Below, piece by piece: positions 18,301 through 28,325 of a stretch of DNA of 64,000 nucleotides. The notes under the pieces were generated by a model. That model searched no databases. It saw only the letters and a program-made list of their open reading frames with translations, and was not told where the DNA came from. Source of the stretch: Serratia liquefaciens ATCC 27592 (GTDB lineage: Bacteria > Pseudomonadota > Gammaproteobacteria > Enterobacterales > Enterobacteriaceae); contig NC_021741.1 in NCBI RefSeq assembly GCF_000422085.1, positions 3,410,001 to 3,474,000 on the forward strand, written 5' to 3'. Within the stretch, counting starts at the first letter, position 1. Each line of letters opens with the position of its first letter. Made by a program: the position numbers and the translations under genes.

Positions 18301-18332
18301 AAAACCCGGCGCTGTGAAGTGCCGGGTTTTTT
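18301..18332. terminator. Bidirectional terminator in the siderophore locus
   Basis: AAAACCCGGC-gctgtgaagt-GCCGGGTTTT followed by TT; lies between the convergent binding-protein and ATPase genes. Confidence 0.87.
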
Positions 18333-18347
18333 GCTATCCACCAGGGA

Positions 18348-19136
18348 TCAAATCGACGGTTGGTTCACCAATCCGTCAATCAGCACCTGCGGCGTTCCCT
18401 GCGAGCAACGCTCAATGCGCCCACGAACGCCATACACCCGTGCCAGACTCTGCGGCGTGATCACCTCTTCCGGCGCACCGTCGGCAATCAATTCGCCATC
18501 CTGCAGCATCAGCACATGATCGCCATGACGCAGCGCTATATTGATGTCATGCACCACCACCACCGTGATGATATTGCGTTTGCGCGTCTCTTTGCGTACC
18601 AAATCCATCACGTGGAACTGATAGTTAAGATCGAGCGCGCTCAGCGGTTCATCCAGCAACAGCAACGAAGGCTGACGGATCAGCGACTGCGCCAACCCCA
18701 CCAACTGTTTCTGTCCGCCGGAAAGCTGATCGAGATAGCTCAGCGCCAGGTGGGCAATGCCAAGCTGCTCCAGCAGCGCCATTACCTCGGCCTCGCTGCC
18801 GGCATTGCTGCGGCCGCCCGAAGCGCGTTGCGCCACAATGATCGATTCCAGCACGTGCAGATGCACACCGGCTGGCAAAGACTGTGGCAAATACACCACC
18901 TTCTCCGCACGGCGGGCGAATGGCATCTGCATCAAATCGATGTCGTCCAGCCACAGTTTCCCCTGTGCAGGGTTTAAACCCGCCAGCGAGCGCAGCAGCG
19001 TTGACTTACCGCTGCCGTTCGGCCCCAGCAGCACGGTGATTTGCCCGCGCGGCAGCATCGGGACCGCCAGGTTGCTGATAACCTGACGCTTGGGGTAGCC
19101 AGCGGAGAAGCCTTCAATACGCAATCCCTGATTCAT
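18348..19136 (-). CDS. Iron-siderophore ABC transporter ATPase, FecE/FepC-like
   Basis: 262-residue ATP-binding subunit. Walker A GPNGSGKST near residue 38, signature LSGGQKQLVGLAQ near 138, Walker B LLLLDEP, D-loop SALD and switch His in VVVVHDINIAL. Its start overlaps the end of the permease gene by four bases. Together with the permease and the oppositely oriented lipoprotein it makes a complete inner-membrane importer. Confidence 0.92.
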   Translation of the reverse strand: MNQGLRIEGFSAGYPKRQVISNLAVPMLPRGQITVLLGPNGSGKSTLLRSLAGLNPAQGKLWLDDIDLMQMPFARRAEKVVYLPQSLPAGVHLHVLESIIVAQRASGGRSNAGSEAEVMALLEQLGIAHLALSYLDQLSGGQKQLVGLAQSLIRQPSLLLLDEPLSALDLNYQFHVMDLVRKETRKRNIITVVVVHDINIALRHGDHVLMLQDGELIADGAPEEVITPQSLARVYGVRGRIERCSQGTPQVLIDGLVNQPSI

Positions 19137-20215
19137 ACATTCCCCCGATGACGCAGAATAATGCTCAGGAAGAATGGCACGCCCACCAGCGAGGTAACGA
19201 TGCCCACCGGAATGATAATGCCCGGGATCAGGTTTTTCGACGCCACGGAGGCCATCGACAGTACCAGCGCGCCAATCAACGCACTGGCCGGCAGATAGAA
19301 ACGATGATCTTCACCGAAGATCATTCGGGCGATGTGCGGCGCCACCAGCCCAATAAAACCGATAGGCCCAACAAAGGCCACCGCCAGCGCGGAAAGAATG
19401 CTGATGCGCAACAGGGTCGTCAGACGCAGACGGCGCACGTCGATACCGAAACTCACCGCACGATCTTCACCCAAACGCAGCGCGGTCAACTTCCACGAGC
19501 TCATCATCGACAATGGCAGCAGCACGACGAATACGCCGAGCAAAATGCCTAGTTTGTCCCACGAAGCCCGCGCCAGGCTGCCCATAGTCCAGAACACCAG
19601 CCCCTGCAGCGTGTCTTCGCTGGCAATAAACTGCATCATGGAAACCAGGGCGTTAAAGGTGAACACCAGCGCGATGCCAAACAGCACCACGCCAGAGGTG
19701 GCCACCCGTGTCCAACGCGTAATGCCGTCCAACATCAATGCGGCGAACAGGGCGAAAATAAACGCGTTAGCGGAAATAAACCATTGATCGGGGATGCCCG
19801 GAACGCCAATCCCCAACACGATAGCCAGCGCCGCACCGAAAGCCGCGGCAGAAGAGACGCCGAGGGTAAAGGGACTGGCCAGTGGGTTATTGAGGATGGT
19901 CTGCATTTCTGCACCGGCCAGGCCAAGCGCAAAGCCCACCACCACCGCCATCAAGGCGTAAGGCAGGCGGATATCCCAGACGATAACCCGCGTGCCGGCG
20001 TCGGCCGCCGCAGGATCAATCAGGGTTTGCCACAGTGAAGACAAAGAGAGCCCGGATGGGCCCATGGTAAAATCCAGCAGCAGCGAACCCATAATCGCCA
20101 GTGCCAACACCCCCATCATCAATAAACGGTGGCGGAGAATATGGTGATAACGCCCCATGGCGTTGACGTCGGGTTTACCCTTGGCGTCAGGCATAGGATC
20201 GGTGGATACGCTCAT
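19133..20215 (-). CDS. Iron-siderophore ABC transporter permease, FecCD family
   Basis: 360-residue permease with about ten membrane segments. FecCD/BtuC motifs include RLPYALMAVVVGFALGLAGAEMQTILNNPLASP (first part, residues 83-115), GVSSAAAFGAA, and the coupling region FVGPIGFIGLVAPHIARM. A single permease gene implies a homodimer. The N-terminal 30 residues are polar and cytoplasmic. A Fur-like sequence lies about 90 bp upstream. Confidence 0.92.
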   Translation of the reverse strand: MSVSTDPMPDAKGKPDVNAMGRYHHILRHRLLMMGVLALAIMGSLLLDFTMGPSGLSLSSLWQTLIDPAAADAGTRVIVWDIRLPYALMAVVVGFALGLAGAEMQTILNNPLASPFTLGVSSAAAFGAALAIVLGIGVPGIPDQWFISANAFIFALFAALMLDGITRWTRVATSGVVLFGIALVFTFNALVSMMQFIASEDTLQGLVFWTMGSLARASWDKLGILLGVFVVLLPLSMMSSWKLTALRLGEDRAVSFGIDVRRLRLTTLLRISILSALAVAFVGPIGFIGLVAPHIARMIFGEDHRFYLPASALIGALVLSMASVASKNLIPGIIIPVGIVTSLVGVPFFLSIILRHRGNV

Positions 20216-20567
20216 TATTTCGGATACCTGTTACGACAATGACCACAGCGGCGCGGAAACGGCCGCCTGAACGGAATAAGCAGCCGCTAACAATAAAGCA
20301 AACGATAATACTTATCAATCATATCAATAGCTATTACCTGCCATATAAAGATGTAACACTTTATTTTATAACGTTATTAGCCAAACCCTTGCCATACCCT
20401 CGCCTCAGCACCCAGGGTTAACAATTCCGAAAATATCGCCCCACTCTGCACAGCTGTGACAAATTGCAATAAAACCACATAGAATCCAAATCCTGACTGG
20501 TCACTGGCGCCCGCGCCGGGCCGGATATTCAGGGCCGGTTTTCGGGACCCTTATCAAAGAGGCTGCA
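20216..20567. other. Intergenic region between siderophore permease and GGDEF-like gene
   Basis: 352 bp between divergent genes. It carries the Fur-like site for the permease and, close to the GGDEF-like gene, a GC-rich stretch with a direct repeat of GGGCCGG (about 20518 and 20532). No convincing gene. Confidence 0.45.
20303..20321 (-). promoter_or_regulatory. Fur-like site upstream of the siderophore permease
   Basis: CGATAATACTTATCAATCA resembles the Fur consensus (GATAAT-n-ATTATC type) with several mismatches. Its place 90 bp before the permease start, and the clear Fur box at the other end of the locus, support the call. Confidence 0.55.
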
Positions 20568-21680
20568 ATGAGAAGTCGAACACCTGCGTTAACGCCTAAA
20601 AAACCCGCCCTGCTGCACTGGCTGGTGCAAAGCCCACGGCTGGCTGATGACGCCAAATTACAACGCCAGATGCGGCTTACCTTGGTGCCTTCTCCCGCCA
20701 CGCCATGGTTGAATGCCGCCGGGGTGGCGCTGCTGCTGCTGGGCTATATCTGGCTGAGCCACAAGGCGATCGGCGTGGGTCTGTTGCTGCTGCTGTTGTT
20801 GCTGACCGGCGGACGTTGGTGGCTGGCGCGAGCCAATCCGCTCCGTTGGCCCAACGCGATGCTGGTGACGGTACTGCTGTGGTGCGCACTGGTGGGCGCT
20901 GTCGCCCTGATGGCCATGCTTTCTGGCCGCATGGTGCTCATCTTGTTTGCCGGCTTGCTGATTACCGGACTGGCCTTCTGGCTGATGCAACGCCACGCCG
21001 CAGCACCGCGTTTTGCCCTGCTGGAAATCATGGTGCTGACGCTCCCCTATTTGCTGGCCTCGCCGCTGTCACGCGTGCAAAACCTGTTTTTACTGGCGGA
21101 TATCATCCCGCTGTGGCTAGTGTTGGCCCATGGGTTGACCACGTCTTATCATCGCCAGCTCGCTGAGCGCGTCACCCTGAGCGCGGAAAAACAGCAAGCC
21201 GCCCATCAGGATCATTTGACCGGTTTCCTCAACCGTGCAGGCGGTGAAGCCGTGATGCAGGATATTTGTCGTCCTTCGGCAACGGTGCATCCGCTTTCCC
21301 ATCTGTTTATTTTCGACTTTACCCCGCTGGCGGCGTTGTATCAGAGCCATGGCGTGCAGATCGGCGATGACGTGCTGCGCACCATCGGCGAACGCCTGAA
21401 AATGTTGGTGCGCCCCAGTGATTTTGTCTGCCGCTATACCGGCGGTCAGTTTCTGATCCTGGTTCACGACCTGCCTTACGGTTCCGAAGGTGAATTTTTG
21501 GCACGCTTCATTCCGGCACTGGAAGCCCCCTACGCTTTTGGCGCATTCGGTGAGGTATCGCTGCAGCTCAATACCGGCGTATTGGCGTTAACCCAGGATT
21601 ATCAATCGGTTGACAGTTTGATGACCGCGGCGCAGCGGGCGCTGACGGTAAAAGGGAAGGAACAGGAAGTCAGGGGATAA
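20568..21680 (+). CDS. Membrane protein with degenerate GGDEF domain
   Basis: 370 residues. About six hydrophobic segments between residues 48 and 190, then a GGDEF-fold domain (about 205-365) that begins with the usual DHLTGFLNR. The signature is TGGQF (residues 291-295) in place of GGDEF, so the acidic Asp and Glu needed for diguanylate cyclase activity are missing. It is therefore probably not a cyclase; a sensory or ligand-binding role is possible. It is flanked by a siderophore permease gene and lysP, with no obvious partner. Start ATG at 20568; the upstream GAGGCTGCA gives a modest ribosome-binding site. Confidence 0.8.
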   Translation: MRSRTPALTPKKPALLHWLVQSPRLADDAKLQRQMRLTLVPSPATPWLNAAGVALLLLGYIWLSHKAIGVGLLLLLLLLTGGRWWLARANPLRWPNAMLVTVLLWCALVGAVALMAMLSGRMVLILFAGLLITGLAFWLMQRHAAAPRFALLEIMVLTLPYLLASPLSRVQNLFLLADIIPLWLVLAHGLTTSYHRQLAERVTLSAEKQQAAHQDHLTGFLNRAGGEAVMQDICRPSATVHPLSHLFIFDFTPLAALYQSHGVQIGDDVLRTIGERLKMLVRPSDFVCRYTGGQFLILVHDLPYGSEGEFLARFIPALEAPYAFGAFGEVSLQLNTGVLALTQDYQSVDSLMTAAQRALTVKGKEQEVRG

Positions 21681-21684
21681 GGAT

Positions 21685-21709
21685 AACGCGGCGGGCTCCC
21701 GCCGCGTTT
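21685..21709. terminator. Bidirectional terminator between GGDEF-like gene and lysP
   Basis: AACGCGGCGGG-ctc-CCGCCGCGTT stem between convergent genes; T-tracts are short. Confidence 0.7.
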
Positions 21710-21720
21710 CATACAAGACG

Positions 21721-23199
21721 TTAATTCACGTCCATTTTCGGGAATTCCATTTCGCTGTACTTCACGACACGGGTGCCGCGCGTCAGCTTGTAACCGAACC
21801 AAATGATCAGGAACAGCGGAATGCCGATGTAGGTCGCGGTCACGCCGTACCAGTCGATTCGATCTTGCAGGAATGCCTGATAGTTCTGACCCAACGTGAT
21901 GATCAGGCACAGGACAAAGGCAAAGATCGGGCCCAGCGGGAAGAAGCCGGAACGGTAAGGTAAGTCGTTCAGGTCATGCCCCTGGATCATATAGCCACGA
22001 CGGAAGCGGTAATGGCTGATGGCAATCCCCAACCAAGCAATAAAGCCGGTCATACCCGAGGTGTTCAGCAGCCACAGGTAAACCGACTGGTTGCCGAACA
22101 TCGAGCTCAGGAAGCACAGGCCCGCAACCACGGTCGTCGCATACAATGCATTACGTGGCACCCCGCCCTTCGACAGTTTGGCGAAGATACGCGGCGCTTT
22201 GCCTTCCGACGCCAGAGTAAACAGCATACGGGTTGAGGCGTACATCCCGGAGTTACCGGCAGACAATACCGCCGTCAGGATCACCGCGTTCATCACCGCC
22301 GCCGCCGACAGCAAACCGGCATGCTGGAACACCAGGGTGAACGGGCTGACGCTGATATCTTTCACATCATTGCGCAGCAGGCTCGGATCGGTATAAGGAA
22401 TAATCAGGCTGATAATCAGGATCGCGAAGATATAGAACAGCAGGATACGCCAGAACACCTGACGCACCGCGCGCGGGATATTCTTGCCCGGATTTTCAGA
22501 TTCGCCGGCCGCGATGCCGATAAGCTCGGTACCCTGGAATGAGAAGCCGACAATCATCGCCACGCCTATCATCGCCGAGAACCCTCCGGCAAACGGCGCG
22601 TCGCCGATGGTCCAGTTCTGCCACCCCGCGTGCTCGCCCCCTTTGAGGATGCCGAAAATCATCAGCACGCCAATGGCGATAAAGATGATGACAGTGGTCA
22701 CTTTGATCAGTGAGAACCAGTATTCTGCTTCGCCGAAACCCTTAACCGAAATGTAGTTCAACAGGAACATCAGGCACAGGAACAGCGCGCTCCAGATCCA
22801 ACCCGGAGTATCCGGGAACCAATAGGTCATGACCAACTGCGACGCTACCAGGTCAACGGCGATGGTCACCGCCCAGTTGTACCAGTAGTTCCAACCCAGC
22901 GCGAAGCCGAAGCCTTCTTCCACATATTTGGCGCCGTAGGTGGAGAAAGAACCGGACACCGGCATAAAGGCCGCCAGTTCACCCAGGCTGGTCATCAAGA
23001 AGTACACCATCAGCCCGATCAACGCATAAGACAGCAATGCCCCGCCTGGGCCTGCCTGCGAAACGGTCGCCCCAGAGGCGACAAACAGACCGGTGCCGAT
23101 AGAACCACCAATAGCAATCATGGTTAAGTGCCGCGCTTTCAGCTCGCGCCGCAATCCGGGTGCTGGTTGCCCCGATGTTTTTATATCCTGCTGAGCCAT
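21721..23199 (-). CDS. lysP: Lysine-specific permease LysP
   Basis: 492-residue APC-family lysine:H+ symporter with 12 membrane segments. It is nearly collinear with E. coli LysP: PGLRRELKARHLTMIAIGG at the start, then IGTGLFVASGATVSQAGPGG, GFALGWNYWYNW, FSFQGTELIGIAAGESE and LLNTSGMTGFIAWLGIA. In E. coli it also interacts with the CadC acid regulator. The LysR gene yeiE lies 200 bp upstream on the same strand, as in E. coli. Confidence 0.95.
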   Translation of the reverse strand: MAQQDIKTSGQPAPGLRRELKARHLTMIAIGGSIGTGLFVASGATVSQAGPGGALLSYALIGLMVYFLMTSLGELAAFMPVSGSFSTYGAKYVEEGFGFALGWNYWYNWAVTIAVDLVASQLVMTYWFPDTPGWIWSALFLCLMFLLNYISVKGFGEAEYWFSLIKVTTVIIFIAIGVLMIFGILKGGEHAGWQNWTIGDAPFAGGFSAMIGVAMIVGFSFQGTELIGIAAGESENPGKNIPRAVRQVFWRILLFYIFAILIISLIIPYTDPSLLRNDVKDISVSPFTLVFQHAGLLSAAAVMNAVILTAVLSAGNSGMYASTRMLFTLASEGKAPRIFAKLSKGGVPRNALYATTVVAGLCFLSSMFGNQSVYLWLLNTSGMTGFIAWLGIAISHYRFRRGYMIQGHDLNDLPYRSGFFPLGPIFAFVLCLIITLGQNYQAFLQDRIDWYGVTATYIGIPLFLIIWFGYKLTRGTRVVKYSEMEFPKMDVN

Positions 23200-23399
23200 T
23201 CTTACCCTATCTGCTGGTCAAAAAAAATAAGGGCGGATTGTAACAAATACCCGCCGGCGAACTAGTAACATTGCACTGATATAAGATAGCTTCATAATTC
23301 AGGGCTAATTATTAGCAACGGCCCTCTAGGCCTTACTTACTGTCATTAATGTGACAGGGTGCAGATTTTTATGCTTCGTTTCTGCTTGCGGAGGCATTT

Positions 23400-24272
23400 T
23401 CAGGACGCAAGCGTGCAGTAGCTGAGAAAACGCTGCAGGGCATTGGAGATGTGCTTTTGCCGGTGATGGATCAGATAAAGCGTTCGCATCAAGGGCGGCA
23501 ACGGCAGTTGCAGTTCCACCAGCGCGCCGCTGGCCAACTGTTCCCCTATCACCCGCCGCGACAGGCAACTGATACCAATGCCGTGGCGAACCGCATGTTT
23601 GATCGCTTCCGAGTTCCCCAGCTCCATCACCAGCTGAAAGTGCGGCAGATGCGCCAGTAACAGATGATCCAACACTTCACGCGTGCCCGAGCCCCGTTCG
23701 CGCAGGATCCACGGCGCATTCGCCAACATCGCCAAGGTTAAAGGCTGGCCCGCCAGCGGATTGTCAGGTGCAGCGAACACCACCAGCTCATCCTCCAGCC
23801 ACGGCTGGGTGACCAGCTCCGGCATATGGCAAGGGCCTTCGATCAGGCCTAAATCGACCCGAAAATCTGCGACCGCGACAATCACGTCCTGACTGTTTCC
23901 CACATTGAGCTCCAGCGGCGTGGCGGGAAAATCTTGCCGATAACGGGCAATCATCTCCGGCAACATATAGTTACCGATGGTGCTGCTGGCCGCGATGCGC
24001 AGCGCGCCGCCGTCATGGCGGAACAGTTGCTCAATCTCTCCGGCCTGCTCCAGCAACGCCAACGCCTTCGGGTACAGCAGCCGCCCATGCTCATTGATGA
24101 CCAGACGTTTACCGACACGATCGAACAACTGCACGCCCAACTGCCCTTCGAGGTCGGCCAGCGCCGCACTGACTGCCGATTGCGATAACGCCAGAACGAC
24201 CGAGGCCTGCGTGGTCGAACCGCTTTTCAGCACTTCGGTAAAAACTTCCAATTGACGTAAGGTGATATGCAT
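23400..24272 (-). CDS. yeiE: LysR-type regulator YeiE
   Basis: 290 residues: winged helix-turn-helix at 3-62 ([32 protein letters not shown]) and a LysR substrate-binding domain from about 90. Divergent from yeiH, and upstream of lysP, the standard E. coli arrangement. LysR members usually control the divergent gene, so yeiH is the likely target; YeiE homologues have been linked to sulfite sensing. The ATG at 24272 puts MHITLRQLE at the N terminus; the ATG at 24290 adds six residues. Confidence 0.9.
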   Translation of the reverse strand: MHITLRQLEVFTEVLKSGSTTQASVVLALSQSAVSAALADLEGQLGVQLFDRVGKRLVINEHGRLLYPKALALLEQAGEIEQLFRHDGGALRIAASSTIGNYMLPEMIARYRQDFPATPLELNVGNSQDVIVAVADFRVDLGLIEGPCHMPELVTQPWLEDELVVFAAPDNPLAGQPLTLAMLANAPWILRERGSGTREVLDHLLLAHLPHFQLVMELGNSEAIKHAVRHGIGISCLSRRVIGEQLASGALVELQLPLPPLMRTLYLIHHRQKHISNALQRFLSYCTLAS

Positions 24273-24533
24273 AAACTTCTCGATATACAAAAAAGCGGCC
24301 TGTCAGTAAAGCCACTGAAACTAATGCTAAATCTGCGCCACTGGCCGGCAGCAACGCACAGGGTGAATAACACTAAGGTTATCACGTTTGCAGAAATCGA
24401 CATGGGGGTCACTCATGCTTCAGGCCGCAGACTAACCACTTATTCAGATAGGTTATAAATATATAATCAATTTCTCTTTTATGTCGCCAGCACGTAGTCT
24501 TTGGCTCAAGGATTTGATGACAAGGGCTGACTT

Positions 24534-25622
24534 ATGGCGACCAATACCACACACGATTTTCCAACGCGGCAATTTCCGCTATTCGGTCTACCTCGGCTGG
24601 TGCCGGGGCTGCTGCTAACCGGTGCCATCACTGCGCTGGCGGTCTGGGTAGGTGATATTCCCTGGGTAGCCGGGCTGGGACTGGGCGCGCTGACGCTGGC
24701 GATTTTGCTCGGTATTTTAGTCGGCAATACGCTGTATCCCTGGCTACAGCCGAGCTGCCACGGCGGTGTTCAGCTCGCCAAACAGCGTTTATTGCGTCTG
24801 GGCATTATCCTTTACGGTTTTCGCCTGACGTTTCAGCAAATTGCTGACGTAGGCACCACCGGCATCATCATTGATGCATTGACCCTGAGCACCACTTTCC
24901 TGCTCGCCTGCTGGCTGGGTAAAAAAGTGTTCGGCATCGACAGCCAGACCGCGATGCTGATCGGCGCCGGCAGCAGCATTTGCGGCGCGGCGGCCGTGAT
25001 GGCGACCGAGCCGGTGCTGAAAGCCGACTCCAACAAGGTGGCGGTGGCGGTAAGCACCGTGGTGGTCTTCGGTACGCTGGCGATCTTCGCTTATCCGTGG
25101 CTGTATCAGTTGAACGAGCATTTCCAGTGGCTGCCGTTTAATCAGGAAAGTTTCGGCATCTTTACCGGTTCAACCATTCATGAAGTGGCGCAGGTGGTCG
25201 CTGCCGGGCACGCTATCGGGCCGGATGCTGAAAACGCCGCGGTCATCGCCAAAATGATCCGCGTCATGATGCTGGCCCCTTTCCTGCTGCTGCTCTCAGG
25301 CTACATCAGCCGCAGCCGTAGCGCAGGAAGCACCGGTAGCCAGGCGGAAAAATCCGCGATAACCATTCCGTGGTTTGCGGTGCTGTTTATCGCCGTTGCC
25401 GGGTTGAACTCATTCGACCTGATCCCGGCGGCACTGGTAAAACACCTGATTACCGCCGATACCTGGATGCTGGCGATGGCCATGGCGGCGCTGGGGTTGA
25501 CCACCCACATCAGCGCGGTGCGCCAGGCCGGGGTTAAGCCAATCCTGCTCGCCACGCTGCTGTTCGTTTGGCTGATTGTTGGCGGCGGCGCCATTAACCT
25601 TCTGGTGCAGTATTTTATCTGA
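24534..25622 (+). CDS. yeiH: YeiH/UPF0324 family membrane protein (putative sulfate/sulfite exporter)
   Basis: 362-residue inner-membrane protein with about ten hydrophobic segments. Family marks include [46 protein letters not shown] and [12 protein letters not shown]. The family is annotated as a putative sulfate exporter; direct transport proof is limited. Divergent from yeiE, separated by 261 bp that must hold both promoters. Confidence 0.9.
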   Translation: MATNTTHDFPTRQFPLFGLPRLVPGLLLTGAITALAVWVGDIPWVAGLGLGALTLAILLGILVGNTLYPWLQPSCHGGVQLAKQRLLRLGIILYGFRLTFQQIADVGTTGIIIDALTLSTTFLLACWLGKKVFGIDSQTAMLIGAGSSICGAAAVMATEPVLKADSNKVAVAVSTVVVFGTLAIFAYPWLYQLNEHFQWLPFNQESFGIFTGSTIHEVAQVVAAGHAIGPDAENAAVIAKMIRVMMLAPFLLLLSGYISRSRSAGSTGSQAEKSAITIPWFAVLFIAVAGLNSFDLIPAALVKHLITADTWMLAMAMAALGLTTHISAVRQAGVKPILLATLLFVWLIVGGGAINLLVQYFI

Positions 25623-25635
25623 TTTGCTTCCCTTC

Positions 25636-25662
25636 AGGCCCGCAACCGCGGGCCTGCGCTTT
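25636..25662 (+). terminator. Terminator of yeiH
   Basis: AGGCCCGC-aacc-GCGGGCCT hairpin followed by GCGCTTTT, 14 bp after the yeiH stop. Confidence 0.65.
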
Positions 25663-25725
25663 TCCTGCCATTCAATCCTTCCGCTATCAATGCCATAATG
25701 ACGCCGATTACACAGGAGAATGAAA

Positions 25726-26565
25726 ATGAAGTTTGTCGGTGCACATGTCAGCGCGTCAGGCGGCGTGGATCAGGCGGTTATCCGCGCGCACGAATTGGAG
25801 GCGACCGCATTCGCCCTGTTCACTAAAAATCAGCGTCAATGGAAGGCCGCCCCGCTGCCTGCCGACGTGATCGATAAGTTTAAAAGCGCCTGTGCGCAGT
25901 ACGGCTACGGCCCAGGGCAGATCCTGCCGCACGACAGCTATCTGATTAACCTTGGCCACCCGGTGACCGAGGCGTTGGAAAAATCCCGCGAAGCCTTTCT
26001 TGATGAAATGCAGCGCTGCGAACAGCTGGGGCTGACCCTGCTGAACTTCCACCCCGGCAGCCACCTGTTGCAAATTGAGGAAGACAAATGCCTGGCACGC
26101 ATCGCTGAATCCATCAACATGGTGCTGGACAAGACCGAGGGCGTGACGGCGGTTATCGAAAACACCGCCGGTCAGGGCAGCAATCTGGGCTTCAAATTTG
26201 AACATTTGGCGGCGATTATCGATGGCGTGGAAGACAAGAGCCGCGTCGGCGTTTGCATCGATACCTGTCACGCCTTTGCCGCCGGTTACGATTTGCGTAC
26301 CGAAGAAACCTGCGAGCAGACGTTTAAAGAGCTCGGCGACATCGTGGGGTTCAAGTACCTGCGCGGCATGCACCTGAACGACGCCAAGAGCGAGTTTGGC
26401 AGCCGCGTCGACCGTCACCACAGCCTGGGTGAAGGCAATATCGGTAAAACAGTATTCAGCTATATCATGCGTGACGATCGTTTCAACAATATCCCGCTGA
26501 TCCTGGAAACCGTAAACCCGGATATCTGGGCGGAAGAGATCGCCTGGCTGAAGGCACAGCAGTAA
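25726..26565 (+). CDS. nfo: Endonuclease IV
   Basis: 279-residue AP endonuclease (TIM barrel, three Zn). Motifs match E. coli Nfo: GAHVSASGG at the start, [74 protein letters not shown] and [10 protein letters not shown]. It cuts DNA at abasic sites and oxidised 3' ends in base-excision repair. Two ATGs are in frame; 25726 is chosen because AGGAG is seven bases upstream, while the ATG at 25720 nearly abuts it. Confidence 0.96.
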   Translation: MKFVGAHVSASGGVDQAVIRAHELEATAFALFTKNQRQWKAAPLPADVIDKFKSACAQYGYGPGQILPHDSYLINLGHPVTEALEKSREAFLDEMQRCEQLGLTLLNFHPGSHLLQIEEDKCLARIAESINMVLDKTEGVTAVIENTAGQGSNLGFKFEHLAAIIDGVEDKSRVGVCIDTCHAFAAGYDLRTEETCEQTFKELGDIVGFKYLRGMHLNDAKSEFGSRVDRHHSLGEGNIGKTVFSYIMRDDRFNNIPLILETVNPDIWAEEIAWLKAQQ

Positions 26566-26580
26566 TTGCCAGTTAAAAAA

Positions 26581-26606
26581 AACCGGAGCCTGAGCTCCGG
26601 TTTTTT
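26581..26606. terminator. Bidirectional terminator nfo/fruA
   Basis: AACCGGAGC-ctga-GCTCCGGTT with a T-run on the right and an A-run on the left; between convergent nfo and fruA. Confidence 0.9.
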
Positions 26607-26622
26607 ATTGCCTGCGCCAGCG

Positions 26623-28314
26623 TTACGCTACCGTAGCCGCAGGGACTTCAGCGCGTTTCAGCAGTGCGTAAGACACCCCCGCCAGCAGCGTACCGGCAAC
26701 GATCGCCACCAGATACAACAGCACTGGTGTGATAGCGCCAGGGATCAGCAGAACGAACAACCCACCGTGCGGTGCCATCAGCTTGGCGCCGAATGCCATC
26801 GACAGTGCGCCGGTCAATGCACCACCCGCGATGCAGCATGGCAACACGCGCATCGGGTCACGGGCGGCGAACGGAATGGCGCCTTCGGAGATAAAGCACA
26901 GGCCCAACACCAGCGCTGCTTTACCACCTTCCTGCTCGGACTTCTCGAACTTGCGACGCGCCAGTAATGTTGCCAGCCCCATCGCCAGCGGTGGCACCAT
27001 ACCGGCCGCCATAATGGCCGCCATAGGGGCATATACCGACGAGCTCAGCAGCGCCACACCAAAAGCGTAGGCCGCCTTGTTAACCGGCCCCCCCATATCG
27101 GTACACATCATGGCACCGAGGATCGCCCCCAGCAGTACCGCATTGGCGGTACCCAGTGATTGCAGCCAGTGAGTCAGGCCTTCCATAATTTTCGCTACCG
27201 GCGTACCGACGATGAAAATCATGATCAAGCCGACAATCAGGCTGGCGACCAAGGGAATGATCAGGATCGGCTTCAGCGCTTCCATACTCTGCGGCAGACG
27301 CAGTTTGGTGCTGATAAATTTGGCCACATAGCCCGCCAGGAAACCGGCAATGATACCGCCGAGGAAACCGGCGCCGGTGCTGACGGCCAGCATGCCGCCA
27401 ATTAACCCCGGCGTCAGGCCCGGACGGTCAGCGATCGAGAAGGCAATAAAACCGGCCAATACCGGCACCATCAGCGCAAAGGCTGAGCCGCCGCCGATCT
27501 GCATCAACGCCGCTGCCAGCGTGCCCTTGACTTCGAATGCCTTGATACCGAACACGAACGACAGTGCGATACACAAACCACCCGCCACCACCATCGGCAG
27601 CATATAAGACACGCCGGTCAACAGGTGACGATACGGGCCGGCGCTCTCTTTCTTCTTACCGGCGGTGGCCGGCGCACCGCTTTTTTGCGGTTGGAAAATC
27701 TCGGCCTCGGCCTGCGCCTTGTCCAGTTCCTGCGCCGTTTTTTTCAGCGCCAGGCCGGTAGAGGTACGGTACATCGGCTTGCCGGCAAACTTATCCAGAT
27801 CCACTTCAATGTCCGCCGCCACGATCACCAGGTCGGCCGCCGCCACTTCTTCTGGCGTAATGGCATTGCCAGCGCCGACGGAGCCGCGGGTTTCAACTTT
27901 CACCCACCAGCCACGCTTTTTGGCTTCACTTTCAATGGCTTCGGCCGCCATAAAGGTATGGGCCACGCCGGTCGGGCAAGCGGTGATCGCCACGATACGT
28001 TTTTGACCGGCGGCTTTAGCCGGTTCGACGGCTGCCGCGGCCGGTGCCTGATAGGCTTTCGCTTCGGCCATCGCCTGCGCCAGGAAGGCTTCCGGCTCAC
28101 GCACCGCATGCGCCACGTCACCCACATAAACCCGTTTGCCGTTCAGCGCGGCGTCAGCAGGTACAGTTTGCCCTGCCACCACCACCAGTTCAGCCTCGGC
28201 GGCTGACTCAACCAACGTCAGGCCGGTTTTCACCGCAGCAGCGCCAAGCATGCGTTTCGCCAGGTGACTACGTGCCTGCCCCAGCGAATTGTCTATCATC
28301 AGCAGTGTTTTCAT
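26623..28314 (-). CDS. fruA: PTS fructose transporter subunit IIB'BC
   Basis: 563 residues: an N-terminal IIB' domain lacking the active cysteine, a IIB domain with the phosphorylation cysteine in TACPTGVAHTF (about 115), an Ala/Lys-rich linker, and a membrane IIC domain (about 230-560) with multiple helices. It imports fructose as fructose-1-phosphate. Last gene of fruBKA; starts 11 bp after the fruK stop with AGGAGG upstream. Confidence 0.96.
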   Translation of the reverse strand: MKTLLMIDNSLGQARSHLAKRMLGAAAVKTGLTLVESAAEAELVVVAGQTVPADAALNGKRVYVGDVAHAVREPEAFLAQAMAEAKAYQAPAAAAVEPAKAAGQKRIVAITACPTGVAHTFMAAEAIESEAKKRGWWVKVETRGSVGAGNAITPEEVAAADLVIVAADIEVDLDKFAGKPMYRTSTGLALKKTAQELDKAQAEAEIFQPQKSGAPATAGKKKESAGPYRHLLTGVSYMLPMVVAGGLCIALSFVFGIKAFEVKGTLAAALMQIGGGSAFALMVPVLAGFIAFSIADRPGLTPGLIGGMLAVSTGAGFLGGIIAGFLAGYVAKFISTKLRLPQSMEALKPILIIPLVASLIVGLIMIFIVGTPVAKIMEGLTHWLQSLGTANAVLLGAILGAMMCTDMGGPVNKAAYAFGVALLSSSVYAPMAAIMAAGMVPPLAMGLATLLARRKFEKSEQEGGKAALVLGLCFISEGAIPFAARDPMRVLPCCIAGGALTGALSMAFGAKLMAPHGGLFVLLIPGAITPVLLYLVAIVAGTLLAGVSYALLKRAEVPAATVA

Positions 28315-28325
28315 TCTGCCTCCTG

